Assembly: GCA_965279195.1 (NCBI GenBank)
Contig: CBDIHP010000047.1
Coordinates: 62,001 to 126,000 of the forward strand
Origin: CBDIHP01 sp965279195
GTDB taxonomy: Bacteria; Planctomycetota; Planctomycetia; Isosphaerales; Isosphaeraceae
Length of the DNA: 64,000 bases
Reading direction: 5' to 3'
The notes beneath the pieces were generated by a model. It made no database searches. It was not told the DNA's origin and saw nothing but the letters and a program-made list of their open reading frames with translations. Both the position numbers and the translations under genes were made by a program. How positions within the stretch are numbered: the stretch's first letter is position 1; every line of letters starts with the position of its first letter. This document shows, piece by piece, positions 36,151-44,550 of the stretch.

Positions 36151-36780
36151 TCACTCGATCCGGATCGTGTCCGGGTCCGACGACGAGGCCGAGCGGGTCG
36201 CGCGGCCGGACTTGGACTTCCACGAGGGATTCCGCGCGGGGCGGTCGTCGGGGTCCGATTCGGGGTCGGAATCCCGATCGGACGACGCGTCGTCCACGGT
36301 CGGCCGGGAGGATTTCCGGCGTTTCGGGGCGGGCTCCTCCTCCTCGTCGACGTCGGAGGCCTCCACGATCGGGGCGCGTCGCTTCGCCTTGCTGGGGGCC
36401 GGCTCGTCGGAGTCGGAATCGGATTCGGAGTCCGAGCCGGGCCTGCCCTTGAGGTTCGACTCGATCCGGACCTCGTTGCTCCTGGCCGAGGCCAGGCGCG
36501 CGGAGCCGTCCTTCTCGGCCGCTTCGGAAGTCTTGCTCCTGGACGCGACGATGGGTTTCTCCTCCGTCGCGCCGGCGCTGGCGGTGGTCATGGGGACCTC
36601 GCCCGCCTCCTTCTTCTCCTTGTAGTGCTGGGCCACCTTGCGGAAGGGCCAGGTGATCGCCCGGCCGGTCTGGTGGGCCGCCTTGCGGGCCGCGCCGGCG
36701 GGGTCGTCGGTCGCCGCGCAGCCGGGGACGAGCGTCGCGGCGAGCCCGGCGAACAGTGTCATCAAGATTCGCCAGCGCAT
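36151..36780 (-). CDS. Lipoprotein with acidic/basic low-complexity tail
   Basis: A 209-residue protein. The signal peptide ends in LVPGC, a plausible lipobox (MRWRILMTLFAGLAATLVPG then C). A short helical segment (AITWPFRKVAQHYKEKKEAG) is followed by about 140 residues of charged low complexity with SDSESDSDSD, DVDEEEEPAPKRRK and SDRDSDPESDPDD tracts. The tail is presumably disordered and could bind cations or polysaccharide; no enzyme motif exists. The start is ATG 36780, because the lipoprotein signal follows directly; ATG 36822 is in frame. Confidence 0.75.
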   Translation of the reverse strand: MRWRILMTLFAGLAATLVPGCAATDDPAGAARKAAHQTGRAITWPFRKVAQHYKEKKEAGEVPMTTASAGATEEKPIVASRSKTSEAAEKDGSARLASARSNEVRIESNLKGRPGSDSESDSDSDEPAPSKAKRRAPIVEASDVDEEEEPAPKRRKSSRPTVDDASSDRDSDPESDPDDRPARNPSWKSKSGRATRSASSSDPDTIRIE

Positions 36781-36999
36781 CGTCAACGCCTCGCGTGTGC
36801 CGGGGGTGGATCGGGCGGGCATCCGGGTCCGGGCAACGACGCCCGGCCGGTTGCGGTTTGCGCGGGAACTTAGTCGGGATCCGGCTCCCGGTCAACCTCG
36901 TTTCCGATTCGGCTTGACCGGATCGGCGAATTGGCGTCAGATGCGGCATCACGGCTCGTCTCCTCCCATCCCATTGGCACAAGCACAAGGATGTGCACG

Positions 37000-37725
37000 A
37001 TGTCCAGGCACGAAACGCCCGCCCGCAAGAAGCGGGGATGGTTGAAGTATGTGTTGATTCTGTTCTTCGGCGGCGGCGGCGGGGCGGGGGGGGTCATGTT
37101 CAAGGACCACCCCGTCCTCCAGAAGGTCTTCAACACGATCACCAGGCGCGACCCCGACGCCGGCCCCCTCACCGGCAAGGAGGCCCTCCAGGCGGTCGTC
37201 CACGCCGTCGAGGAGGTCAAGGACGCCGACGCCTACCGCAAGGGGGGCGACTTCGAGGTCACCTTCTCGAACCTGGTCCTCGCCCCCGACGGATTCAAGC
37301 ACGGCCAGACCCTCGACCTGCGGATCAAACTCATCAAGATCGGCTCGGATGATTCCGAGACCACCGTGTGGGACAGCCGCGACAAGGAGGAGGACGGCCA
37401 CCCCGTCGTCGTCGGCAACCGCGAGATCCAGACCACCTGGGCCGACCTCAAGGTCCCCGTGAGCTGGGCCCCCGGCGAGTCGTTCGCCCTGGAAGTCTGG
37501 GACCGCAAGCCCCTCCGCAGCCGGATGCTCTACACCTGGACCGGCGAGGGCAAGGACGGCTTCCCGCTCGCCGCCGGCAAGTACACCCTCTCCCGCAGCG
37601 AGCGCGGCCGCCTCATCGAGGCGCCCGCCTGCCGCTTCGAGGTCGACTGCCGCGTCCGCGGCCGAGGCGCCGGCAACGCCGCCGCCATCGCCCGCGAGGC
37701 CGTCGAGACCATCCGCAGGCGCTAG
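37000..37725 (+). CDS. Membrane-anchored protein of unknown function
   Basis: A 241-residue protein with a basic N-terminus and one hydrophobic segment (WLKYVLILFFGGGGGAGGVM). The extracytoplasmic part is beta-rich (FEVTFSNLVLAPDGFKHGQT, LDLRIKLIKIGSDDSETTVW, SWAPGESFALEVWDRKPL). This resembles C2/Ig-like binding folds but matches no family I can name. ATG 37000 has AAGG nine bases upstream; ATG 36991 is too near it. A family 1 repeat and a family 3 element follow within 60 bases of the stop. Confidence 0.75.
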   Translation: MSRHETPARKKRGWLKYVLILFFGGGGGAGGVMFKDHPVLQKVFNTITRRDPDAGPLTGKEALQAVVHAVEEVKDADAYRKGGDFEVTFSNLVLAPDGFKHGQTLDLRIKLIKIGSDDSETTVWDSRDKEEDGHPVVVGNREIQTTWADLKVPVSWAPGESFALEVWDRKPLRSRMLYTWTGEGKDGFPLAAGKYTLSRSERGRLIEAPACRFEVDCRVRGRGAGNAAAIAREAVETIRRR

Positions 37726-37731
37726 CCGGGG

Positions 37732-37767
37732 AGGGTGTGGTGGCCGCATCCTCGCGGCCTCCGCACC
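37732..37767 (-). repeat. Dispersed repeat family 1 copy
   Basis: AGGGTGTGGTGGCCGC...GGCCTCCGCACC, the reverse orientation of the module in the 86-bp repeats. The inner palindrome here reads CCGCATCCTCGCGG. Confidence 0.75.
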
Positions 37768-37780
37768 GATCCGATCCCTC

Positions 37781-37965
37781 GGCGCTGGGCGAGGGTCTCC
37801 CGACCCCGCCCCCAGCCCGAGATGCCGTACCACAGGAGCGGGTCTCCCGACCCCGGATTCAAAGGCCTCGACGCGTGGGGCCCTCCCGAATGGGTCTGGA
37901 GACCCGACCCGCTGCTGAAGCGCGGCGACGGCAAGGGCGGGGTCGGGAGACCCGCGCCCAGCGCC
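37781..37965. repeat. Family 3 palindromic element, copy 2
   Basis: A 185-bp element. The 30-base arms at 37781-37810 and 37936-37965 are complementary at 29 of 30 positions, starting GGCGCTGGGCGAGGGTCTCC. Inner words match copy 1. Where copy 1 arms carry CCAGACCCC/GGGGTCTGG, this copy carries CCCGACCCC/GGGGTCGGG, so pairing is kept. Confidence 0.88.
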
Positions 37966-38008
37966 TCCGGCCCAGGCAACCCATACGCCATACCCTGAGA
38001 ACATCTTC

Positions 38009-38257
38009 ATGCCTAAAGTATCCCTCACCGTGGATCGATTCGAAGGCGACGGCAAGTCGGTCGCCGTTCTGCTGTCCGACGCCGGCTGGACGGTCGACGT
38101 GCCCCGGCCGCTGCTGCCCAGGGGCATCCGCGCGGGGGATGTCGTGGACTTCGACCTGAAGAAGGACGACGACGCCACCCGGGCCGTCGCCGAGAAGACC
38201 GCCCGGGTCCAGGCCCAGCTCCGGGCCGGCGACGACGGCGGGGACCTCTCCCTGTGA
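38009..38257 (+). CDS. DUF3006 family protein
   Basis: An 82-residue protein matching the DUF3006 pattern: VDRFEGDGKSVAVLLSDAG, then LPRGIRAGDVVDFDLKKDD. DUF3006 proteins are small beta-barrels commonly encoded next to ComEC-type metallo-hydrolases. That is the case here: the next gene starts with a GTGA overlap at this stop. Its molecular role is not established; co-translation suggests it accompanies or regulates the hydrolase. Confidence 0.88.
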   Translation: MPKVSLTVDRFEGDGKSVAVLLSDAGWTVDVPRPLLPRGIRAGDVVDFDLKKDDDATRAVAEKTARVQAQLRAGDDGGDLSL

Positions 38258-39153
38258 GCCGCCGCCGGGCGCTGACATGGCTGTTCTCCGGCCTCGCGGC
38301 CGCATTGCTGGCCGCCACCGCGGCCTCGCAATCGACCCGCGCGGCCGGACCGGGGCAGCAGGCGACGATCGAGGTCATCGACGTCGGGCAGGGGGACGCG
38401 ATCTTCGTCCGCTCGCCCGAGGGCAAGACCGCGCTCATCGACGCGGGGCCGTCCAACTCGGTCGTCGACTCGCTCAAGGCCATGGGCGTGACCTCCCTCG
38501 ACCTCGTGGTCGTCAGCCACCACCACTCCGACCACTACGGCGGCATGCGCAAGGTTATCGAGACATTTCAACCCAAGTACTTTTTAGCCTCCGACAGCAA
38601 GCACACCACATCCAGCTATCTCCGATTGCTCACGACCGTGAAAGACCGCGACATCCAGGCGATCTACCCGCTGAGCAAGAAGCCCAGGCGCATCGAGCTG
38701 GGGAGCCTGGTCCTGACGCTCTTCCCGCAGCCGCCGGCGAACGACGACGAGGAGAACGAGAACTCGATCGGGATCCGGCTGAGCTACGGCGACTTCGCGA
38801 TGATCCTCACCGGCGACAGCGAGGAGCGTGCGCGGGCCTACTGGGTGAAGACCTGCCCCGAGCTGCTGGCCGACGCCACCGTGCTCAAGCTCGCCCACCA
38901 CGGCAGCCGCAACGGCACCGACGCGAAGTGGCTCGACCTCATCGACCCCGAGCTGACGGTCGCCAGCCTGGCCGACGGCAACTCCTACGGCCACCCGCAT
39001 TCCGAGACCGTGACCCTGCTCAAGTCGCGCCACCTGGAATTCCTCCGGACCGACCGCGACGGGTCGATCAAGATCACCACCGATGGCAAACGCTGGCGAA
39101 TTGTCAAAGAGCAACTGGCGCGACGCACCGACGACGCCCGCAAGCGCCGCTGA
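38254..39153 (+). CDS. Exported MBL-fold hydrolase, ComEC C-terminal-like
   Basis: A 299-residue metallo-beta-lactamase-fold protein. A signal or anchor segment (LTWLFSGLAAALLAATAASQ) precedes the domain. The metal-binding motif is VVSHHHSDHYGG, with VIDVGQGDAIFVRSP upstream, and FAMILTGDSEE and LKLAHHGSRNGT downstream. This order matches the ComEC C-terminal hydrolase family, whose members degrade the non-transforming DNA strand or act as nucleases or phosphodiesterases. No competence channel domain is present, so a DNA-uptake role is not implied. GTG 38254 overlaps the DUF3006 stop. Confidence 0.9.
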   Translation: MSRRRALTWLFSGLAAALLAATAASQSTRAAGPGQQATIEVIDVGQGDAIFVRSPEGKTALIDAGPSNSVVDSLKAMGVTSLDLVVVSHHHSDHYGGMRKVIETFQPKYFLASDSKHTTSSYLRLLTTVKDRDIQAIYPLSKKPRRIELGSLVLTLFPQPPANDDEENENSIGIRLSYGDFAMILTGDSEERARAYWVKTCPELLADATVLKLAHHGSRNGTDAKWLDLIDPELTVASLADGNSYGHPHSETVTLLKSRHLEFLRTDRDGSIKITTDGKRWRIVKEQLARRTDDARKRR

Positions 39154-39154
39154 C

Positions 39155-39300
39155 CCCCTTTGGGGTGCGGCAGTTCGGCTGCCGCTTTCGTGCGGATTTG
39201 GAGGGTGAACGAGGAAGAAATCCCGAGGCCACCTGGTCAGGTCGCGGGCTTCTCTTCGTCGTTGGGTCTCAAGAAAGCGGCGGCTGCGCTCCCGCACTCC
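39155..39300. repeat. Dispersed repeat family 2 copy overlapping a coding 3' end
   Basis: CCTTTGGGGTGCGGCAGTTC begins it and GCGCTCCCGCACTCCATATC ends it. Its right half supplies the last residues of the leftward gene at 39237. Confidence 0.65.
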
Positions 39301-40409
39301 ATATCGCCGGGACGAACCCATCTCGCCGTATCTCCTGATCCGCGAAGGCCGTAGCCCTCGTCATTCCGGACGGAATCGGGAGGGGGAGACATGGGCGTCA
39401 GGGGAGGCGGGGGTTCGGGGGCCGGTTCGGGGACGGCCGCAGGCTCCGGTTCGCATTCGTTCGGATGTTCATCCCGGCGCATGCGGTGTTGTTCGAGTTC
39501 CTCGATGAGCCGGCGACGCTGGTTTTCACGCGAACGTATGTAACGACGCAGACGCTCGGATTCGACCGAGGTGTCGAAGGTGCTGGCGAGGGCGGCCAGG
39601 GTCAGGCCGGGGTCGGGTCGGGCGGCGAGTTCGTCGCGCCGAAGGCGGACATCGGCGAGGCGGCGTTCGAGGATCGATTTCAGCTCGGCACGCCAGGCCG
39701 GGTAGTGCTGCCGCGCGATCCCGCCCCGGGACCTCTCGTGCTCGGCCTGCGACGCGTTGGTGATCTCGCGGATCGGCTCCAGCCCGGGGACGCCGTTCGG
39801 CCACACCGCGCCGTACTCCGCGCTGCCGAGGGCCAATGCGAGCGCCTTGGCCCTGGAGATCCGCAGCCGGCCGGGCTGGGCGGGGGCGCAGAGGGCATCG
39901 AGTCGGTCGTCGAACCTCGCCAGCCACCAATCGGCATCCACGGCGTCGATCATCTCTTGAAGTGAATCGATGATCCACTGACAGCCGTGTTTCGTCCGCA
40001 ACAATCCGCGGACCGCCCGCGACGGTTCGGCTTCGATCAGGCCCACCAGCCTCGAAACCTCCTCGTCCCGCCGTTCCTCCTCGGCCTCCTCGGCGGTCGA
40101 CGCGCGGATGACCACGCGGGCCTCCTCGGCCCTCTCGGCGCGGTCGACCTGCCATGCGATCATGGCGATGCGTTCGAGCAGTTGCGACTCCTTGGCGTCG
40201 CGCGGTGGGACGGGCTCGGCCGCGACCTGCTCGTCGACGAACGCCCGCATCTGCCCCTGGTGTTCCCCCGGCCAGGCCACGCCCTCGCCGGCGAGCCCGT
40301 GTTTGTACGCATTCGCACGCGAGCGTTCCTTTCCCGCCTCGGTCCGAGGGCCTGTGCTCTTCCTGGCATTCTCACGGTTGGCCAATGTGCGCGCTTCGAT
40401 ACAATTCAT
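39237..40409 (-). CDS. Planctomycete protein of unknown function (STGPRT motif family)
   Basis: A 390-residue protein. The N-terminus NRENARKSTGPRTEAGKERS then ANAYKHGLAG is the signature of a large uncharacterised family frequent in planctomycetes and acidobacteria. The body is helical and charged. The Pro-rich tail PEPAPEPPPPLTPMSPPPDS is followed by DMECGSAAAAFLRPNDEEKP, which is encoded by the family 2 repeat, so the native C-terminus was probably replaced or extended. The role is unknown; the basic N-terminus could bind nucleic acid. Confidence 0.78.
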   Translation of the reverse strand: MNCIEARTLANRENARKSTGPRTEAGKERSRANAYKHGLAGEGVAWPGEHQGQMRAFVDEQVAAEPVPPRDAKESQLLERIAMIAWQVDRAERAEEARVVIRASTAEEAEEERRDEEVSRLVGLIEAEPSRAVRGLLRTKHGCQWIIDSLQEMIDAVDADWWLARFDDRLDALCAPAQPGRLRISRAKALALALGSAEYGAVWPNGVPGLEPIREITNASQAEHERSRGGIARQHYPAWRAELKSILERRLADVRLRRDELAARPDPGLTLAALASTFDTSVESERLRRYIRSRENQRRRLIEELEQHRMRRDEHPNECEPEPAAVPEPAPEPPPPLTPMSPPPDSVRNDEGYGLRGSGDTARWVRPGDMECGSAAAAFLRPNDEEKPAT

Positions 40410-41023
40410 GTGAGGACATCTCCCGGTTGCGGATACAAGGACGCAATCAGCCCATGGAAATGACTATGGGATGCGGCGACCTTGCCGTTGGCGCAAATCG
40501 GGCGGGATTCCCCGGCGTTGTTCCGGTCCTGACGGTCATGCCGCGCGATACCCCCCGGAGTGCGGAAGCTCGCTTCCGCTGGGTTCTCGCGGAGCTCGCT
40601 CCGCGCGTGGGATCGAAGGGAATTGCTGTCGAATCGTCGTCTTCTCTCGGGAGCAAGTTTCCGCCGGGCGAGAGCGGCAGCAAGCTCCCGCACTCCGGGG
40701 GGTCATTGTGACCGGGCGAGAATGTCCCAGTCCCATACCCGGACGACACTTGCGCCGGGCGAACGGCCGCAAAAGCGAGCGAGAGGGAGAGCATAAGGTT
40801 GAAGACCGAAACGGCCGGCGTCATGGGGCGAACGGATCGTCGTAGTTCGCGCAGCGTGTGTCCCCGCGTTGCACCGCGTTGCCCGCGTTGCAGGCCCGCG
40901 CGGCGTAGGTCCCCGTGTTGCCTTGGCCCTCCCGTGATCTTCGACGGATCGCGAGATCGGAGGGTCGCCGTCTCCTCGGGTCAAGGATCGGGCAGCATCG
41001 GGTGAGGCTCGCCCAGCGTGTCG
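40410..41023. other. Non-coding interval with family 2 repeat
   Basis: About 610 bases. 40550-40705 is a long family 2 copy beginning CCCCGGAGTGCGGAAGCTCG and ending AGCAAGCTCCCGCACTCCGG, so its ends are inverted. 40855-40925 repeats GCGTTGC words (CCCCGCGTTGCACCGCGTTG). No gene is supported. Confidence 0.5.
40550..40705. repeat. Dispersed repeat family 2 copy, inverted ends
   Basis: Ends GGAGTGCGGAAGCTCGCTTC and GCAAGCTCCCGCACTCC are inverted relative to each other over about 155 bases. The copy at 44380-44530 has the same arrangement. Confidence 0.7.
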
Positions 41024-44000
41024 TCAAGGATATGTCCTGCTGGGGCGGAAACCGAAGTACGGGGCGTAATCCGTCACCTGGCCACTGTTGCGGTCTGCAG
41101 AGCGGACGAACGGCAGCGCATTGGTGAACGTCCCGCCGCGCATAATAAAACTTCCGCCTTGATAGAAAAGGGATGCACCTACAATTACATCCACAATTGC
41201 ATGTTTTGCCGGGAGGCCCGATCCGGACTTCACCTCGGGATAAGCCCCGTATGGGGTGACGCACCACTCTTCCGCATTCCCCAGTGTATCGAACAGGCCC
41301 AGGTCATTGGGCTTGAGCCGACCGGTGGATTGCATGGTCCGCTGGGAATTACCCACGGACCAGCCGTAGTCCGGCAGACGGGATTCCAGGCGGCCGAACG
41401 ACCGAGACGAGGTTGTGCCCGCACGGGCGAAGAACTCCCACTCCCCCTCGGTTGGCAGGCGATATCCCTTGCGATCCAGGTGATCCTTCGGAAGTTTCAT
41501 GCCCGCCTTCGGTTCTTTCGGATAGCACCACTCCGACTCGGGCATGCCGTCCTTCTGGCTCAGCCAGTTGCAGTAACGGGCGGCGTTGTAGTAGCCCACC
41601 TTCCCCATCGCGCAGTCGAGGCTGGGGATGTTCTGCTGAAACTGGGGGGTCGAGCGGAAATCGTCCACATCCTGGTTCTCCGCCAGGAACCGGACGTACT
41701 CGTCGACGCGGACCTCCCGCGCGGCCACGGCGAACGACCGGGGGATCTTGCGGCGGTGGGGCGTCTCGTCCGGGTTGCGATACTGGTCGCTCTGCTTCGT
41801 CGATCCCATCGTGAACTCAACCGGGCCCCAGATAATCGCATAAGTCTGGCCCTCCTTGTTGACGAACCAGTTTCTCCCCGGCGGCGGGGACTGACCGGCG
41901 AGGGCCTGGTCGATCTTGCGGAGGGCGGCTCCCTGGTTCCAGCGGGCGTCGAGTACCCAGGCGACCGCGCCATGGATCCCGGCGTCGAGGTCCTTGCGGT
42001 ACCAGTCGAGCCAGGTGGCGGTGAGGGCCTTGCGCTCGGTTGACGTCAATGTGTCGATGGGATAGGAGCCGATCGCCAGCAGCAGGGCGCGGCGGGCGGA
42101 GGTGTCGGTCTCGGCCTTGAGTCGGTCGAGCAGGAGGTGGATTCCGACGCCGTAGTCGCGGGCGTAATGGATCAGTTCGGTGCGGGTGCTCGGGTCGTCG
42201 GCGAATCGGAAGAGGGGCCAGACGGGTTCGTAGGCCTTGAGTTTGAGGAGGGCGGTGCCGATCCGGCCCTGACGCTGGGCCTTGAGATCGTCGAACTTCG
42301 CCAAGGGCGTGAGCTGGGGCGTGAGCACAGCAATGGCGTGGGCGCGATCGGACTCGGAGAGGAGCTTGAGGATCGGGTCGAGGCGACTGGGGTCGGCGTC
42401 GGGGATCAGGGCGGCGAGGTCCTCGGGACGGTTCTGGTTGCCTGGCTGGGTGGCGAACTCGGAGAGCAGGACGTAGGCCCGGTCGCGGTCCTCCGGTTTG
42501 GACTGGTCGGCATAGAGGGCCAGGAGGGGTGCGAGGAGATGCCGTGAAACCGGCTGGAATGCCTCGCGCCAGGCGGCCAATCGCAGGGGGTTCTCGCGGG
42601 TCAGCTTGGCGGCGAGGCCTGGGGCGTCGCGGTCCCAGTGGGGTTGATTCGGATCGAATTTCGCCAGCGCAGCGAAAGCTCTCAGTTGCTCATCCGAGGG
42701 GTTGCTGATTCGACCTTTCTCGCCCGTTGTTAGGAGTTCCGAGATCACTGAGCCGACGCCGTCGGGCCCGACGGCGTCACGGATGACGATGAGTTCCTCG
42801 GGCGTGGTGGTGGCCAGGAGCATCCGGCGTGTGAGTTCGACGGCGTGGCGAGGGTCGTCCTTGACAAGAGCCAGCAGGCCGCGAAGCTGGGTGTCGGGCG
42901 ACTGGCCGGTGCCAGTCAATGCCTGGAGGCGGTCGACGACGAGGCGGCGGTCGGAGCCGAGGTCGCGGAGGATCTCGGGCACCGCGCGGATCTGGGCGGA
43001 GCGGAGGGCATCGACGCGGCCTCGAGCCGACGTCAGGCGCTGGACGGAGTAGCCCACGGCTCCGAGGAGCATGACGAGCACAGCGACCATCGAGAGCACT
43101 GAGAGCGCGGCCACGGCGGGGCGTCGCCTGCACCAGAGCCAGACGCGCTCGGTGCCGCCCACGCGGCGGGCGGCGATCGGCCGGGAATCGGACCAGGCGA
43201 GGAGGTCGTCGGCGAATTCCTGGGCCGACGAGTAGCGCCTCCTCGGGTCCTTCTCCAGGCATTTCAGACAGATCGTCTCCAGGTCGCGCGGGGTACCGAC
43301 GTTCAGCCGCCTGGGTGGCTCGGGCGGGCGGGTGCGGACGGCGTCGATGGTGTCCACCACGCTGTCGGACTTGAACGGGGCGCGGCCCGTGAGGAGTGCA
43401 TAGAAGATCGCGCCCAGTCCATAAACATCCGTCGCCGTGGTGATGGTCCCGCGATGCCCGTGGGCCTGCTCGGGGCTCATGTAGGCGGGGGTGCCGAGGA
43501 TGGCGCCGGACTGGGTCATCTCCTGGTCGGACTCGACGCGCTTGGCCAGGCCGAAGTCGGTAATGTGGGGGTGGCCTTCGGGGTCGAGGAGGATGTTGGC
43601 GGGCTTGAGGTCGCGGTGGAGGATCCCGCGCATGTGGGCGTGGTGGACGGCCTCGGCGATCTCGGCGACGAGGCTTGCGGCGGCGCGGGGGTTGGTGAGA
43701 TAGCGGGTGAGGTTCTCGGCGAGGTTGCCGCCCTCGATCAGCTTCATGCTGAAGTAGCGCTGGCCGTCGTGCTCGCCGACCTCGTGGATGGGGACGATGC
43801 CGGGGTGGTCGAGCATAGCGACGGCCTCGGCCTCGTTCTGGAAGCGTCGGAGTTCTGCCTCGTCGGCGAACGTGCCGGCCTTGATCATCTTGAGGGCGAC
43901 GGGGCGGTTCAGGCTAACCTGCCGCGCCTTGTACACGACGCCCATGCCCCCCTTGCCGAGGGTCTTCTGGATCTCGTAGTCGCCGAAGTAGCGGACGGTG

Positions 44001-44251
44001 TTCGGTGGGCTCGGGTCGGAATGCGGGTGGGTGTCGGGCTGGTCGGAGAGGGGGGCGGTGAGGTCGGTGCGCGAGATGGTCTGGGAGAGGTCGGCGACGG
44101 TGGCGTTCGCCTCGGGGCCGTTGTCGGTGGTGGGGGCGTCGTTGAGGAGTGAGGAGTCGTCGAGGCCCTTCGCCAGGAGGCAGCGGGGGCAGAGGCCGTC
44201 GGGGGTGTTGGGGTCGAGCAGGGCGCCGCAGGTGGGGCAGGAGTGGGGCAT
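41024..44251 (-). CDS. Zinc-ribbon Ser/Thr kinase fused to a sulfatase-modifying-factor domain (pair 2)
   Basis: A 1075-residue protein. An N-terminal zinc ribbon (Cys5, 8, 21, 24) leads to a Hanks kinase with GKGGMG (99-104), Lys121, HRDLKPAN (212-219) and DFG (232-234). A transmembrane helix (VAALSVLSMVAVLVMLLGAV) follows, then a long helical region. The C-terminal domain (about 815-1075) is of the SUMF1/formylglycine type (FTMGSTKQSD, YRLPTEGEWEFFARAGT, SFIMRGGTF, FGFRPSRTYP). There it probably acts as a sensor rather than an oxidase. The sigma factor gene lies 299 bases upstream on the same strand. Confidence 0.93.
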   Translation of the reverse strand: MPHSCPTCGALLDPNTPDGLCPRCLLAKGLDDSSLLNDAPTTDNGPEANATVADLSQTISRTDLTAPLSDQPDTHPHSDPSPPNTVRYFGDYEIQKTLGKGGMGVVYKARQVSLNRPVALKMIKAGTFADEAELRRFQNEAEAVAMLDHPGIVPIHEVGEHDGQRYFSMKLIEGGNLAENLTRYLTNPRAAASLVAEIAEAVHHAHMRGILHRDLKPANILLDPEGHPHITDFGLAKRVESDQEMTQSGAILGTPAYMSPEQAHGHRGTITTATDVYGLGAIFYALLTGRAPFKSDSVVDTIDAVRTRPPEPPRRLNVGTPRDLETICLKCLEKDPRRRYSSAQEFADDLLAWSDSRPIAARRVGGTERVWLWCRRRPAVAALSVLSMVAVLVMLLGAVGYSVQRLTSARGRVDALRSAQIRAVPEILRDLGSDRRLVVDRLQALTGTGQSPDTQLRGLLALVKDDPRHAVELTRRMLLATTTPEELIVIRDAVGPDGVGSVISELLTTGEKGRISNPSDEQLRAFAALAKFDPNQPHWDRDAPGLAAKLTRENPLRLAAWREAFQPVSRHLLAPLLALYADQSKPEDRDRAYVLLSEFATQPGNQNRPEDLAALIPDADPSRLDPILKLLSESDRAHAIAVLTPQLTPLAKFDDLKAQRQGRIGTALLKLKAYEPVWPLFRFADDPSTRTELIHYARDYGVGIHLLLDRLKAETDTSARRALLLAIGSYPIDTLTSTERKALTATWLDWYRKDLDAGIHGAVAWVLDARWNQGAALRKIDQALAGQSPPPGRNWFVNKEGQTYAIIWGPVEFTMGSTKQSDQYRNPDETPHRRKIPRSFAVAAREVRVDEYVRFLAENQDVDDFRSTPQFQQNIPSLDCAMGKVGYYNAARYCNWLSQKDGMPESEWCYPKEPKAGMKLPKDHLDRKGYRLPTEGEWEFFARAGTTSSRSFGRLESRLPDYGWSVGNSQRTMQSTGRLKPNDLGLFDTLGNAEEWCVTPYGAYPEVKSGSGLPAKHAIVDVIVGASLFYQGGSFIMRGGTFTNALPFVRSADRNSGQVTDYAPYFGFRPSRTYP

Positions 44252-44550
44252 GGGGACGGCCTCCGGGGGGGCGAGACGGGGCGAAAGGGTTCCTCGATGA
44301 TATTGAGTAACGGGATGTCGTTGGAATCCATACAGGGGAGAGCAAAGAATTTTTCGGGCGGGGGCGAGTACGAGACCGCCCGGAGTGCGGGATCTCGCTT
44401 CCCCCCCTGTTTTCGCGTAGCTTGATCCGCGTGCCTGACCCGAGGTCGGACGGGCGACCGGGTGAGATCTCTCGGGAGCAAGCTCCCTGTGGGACAGGGC
44501 GGAAGCGAGCTTCCGCACTCCGGGGGGTCGAGAGCGCGGTGGTATCTGGG
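44252..44550. repeat. Spacer between sigma factor and kinase with family 2 repeat
   Basis: 44380-44530 holds a family 2 copy with inverted ends (GCCCGGAGTGCGGGATCTCG and AGCGAGCTTCCGCACTCCGG). It separates the sigma stop from the kinase start, so the repeat is probably transcribed in the operon. Confidence 0.65.

Noticed and set aside
35911..37965. Composite transposon bounded by the two 185-bp elements
   Set aside because: The DNA between them carries an ordinary lipoprotein and a membrane protein gene, with no transposase; two independent copies are simpler.
38254..39153. DNA-uptake competence protein
   Set aside because: Only the hydrolase part of ComEC is present; the channel and OB-fold domains are missing, so a competence role is not supported.
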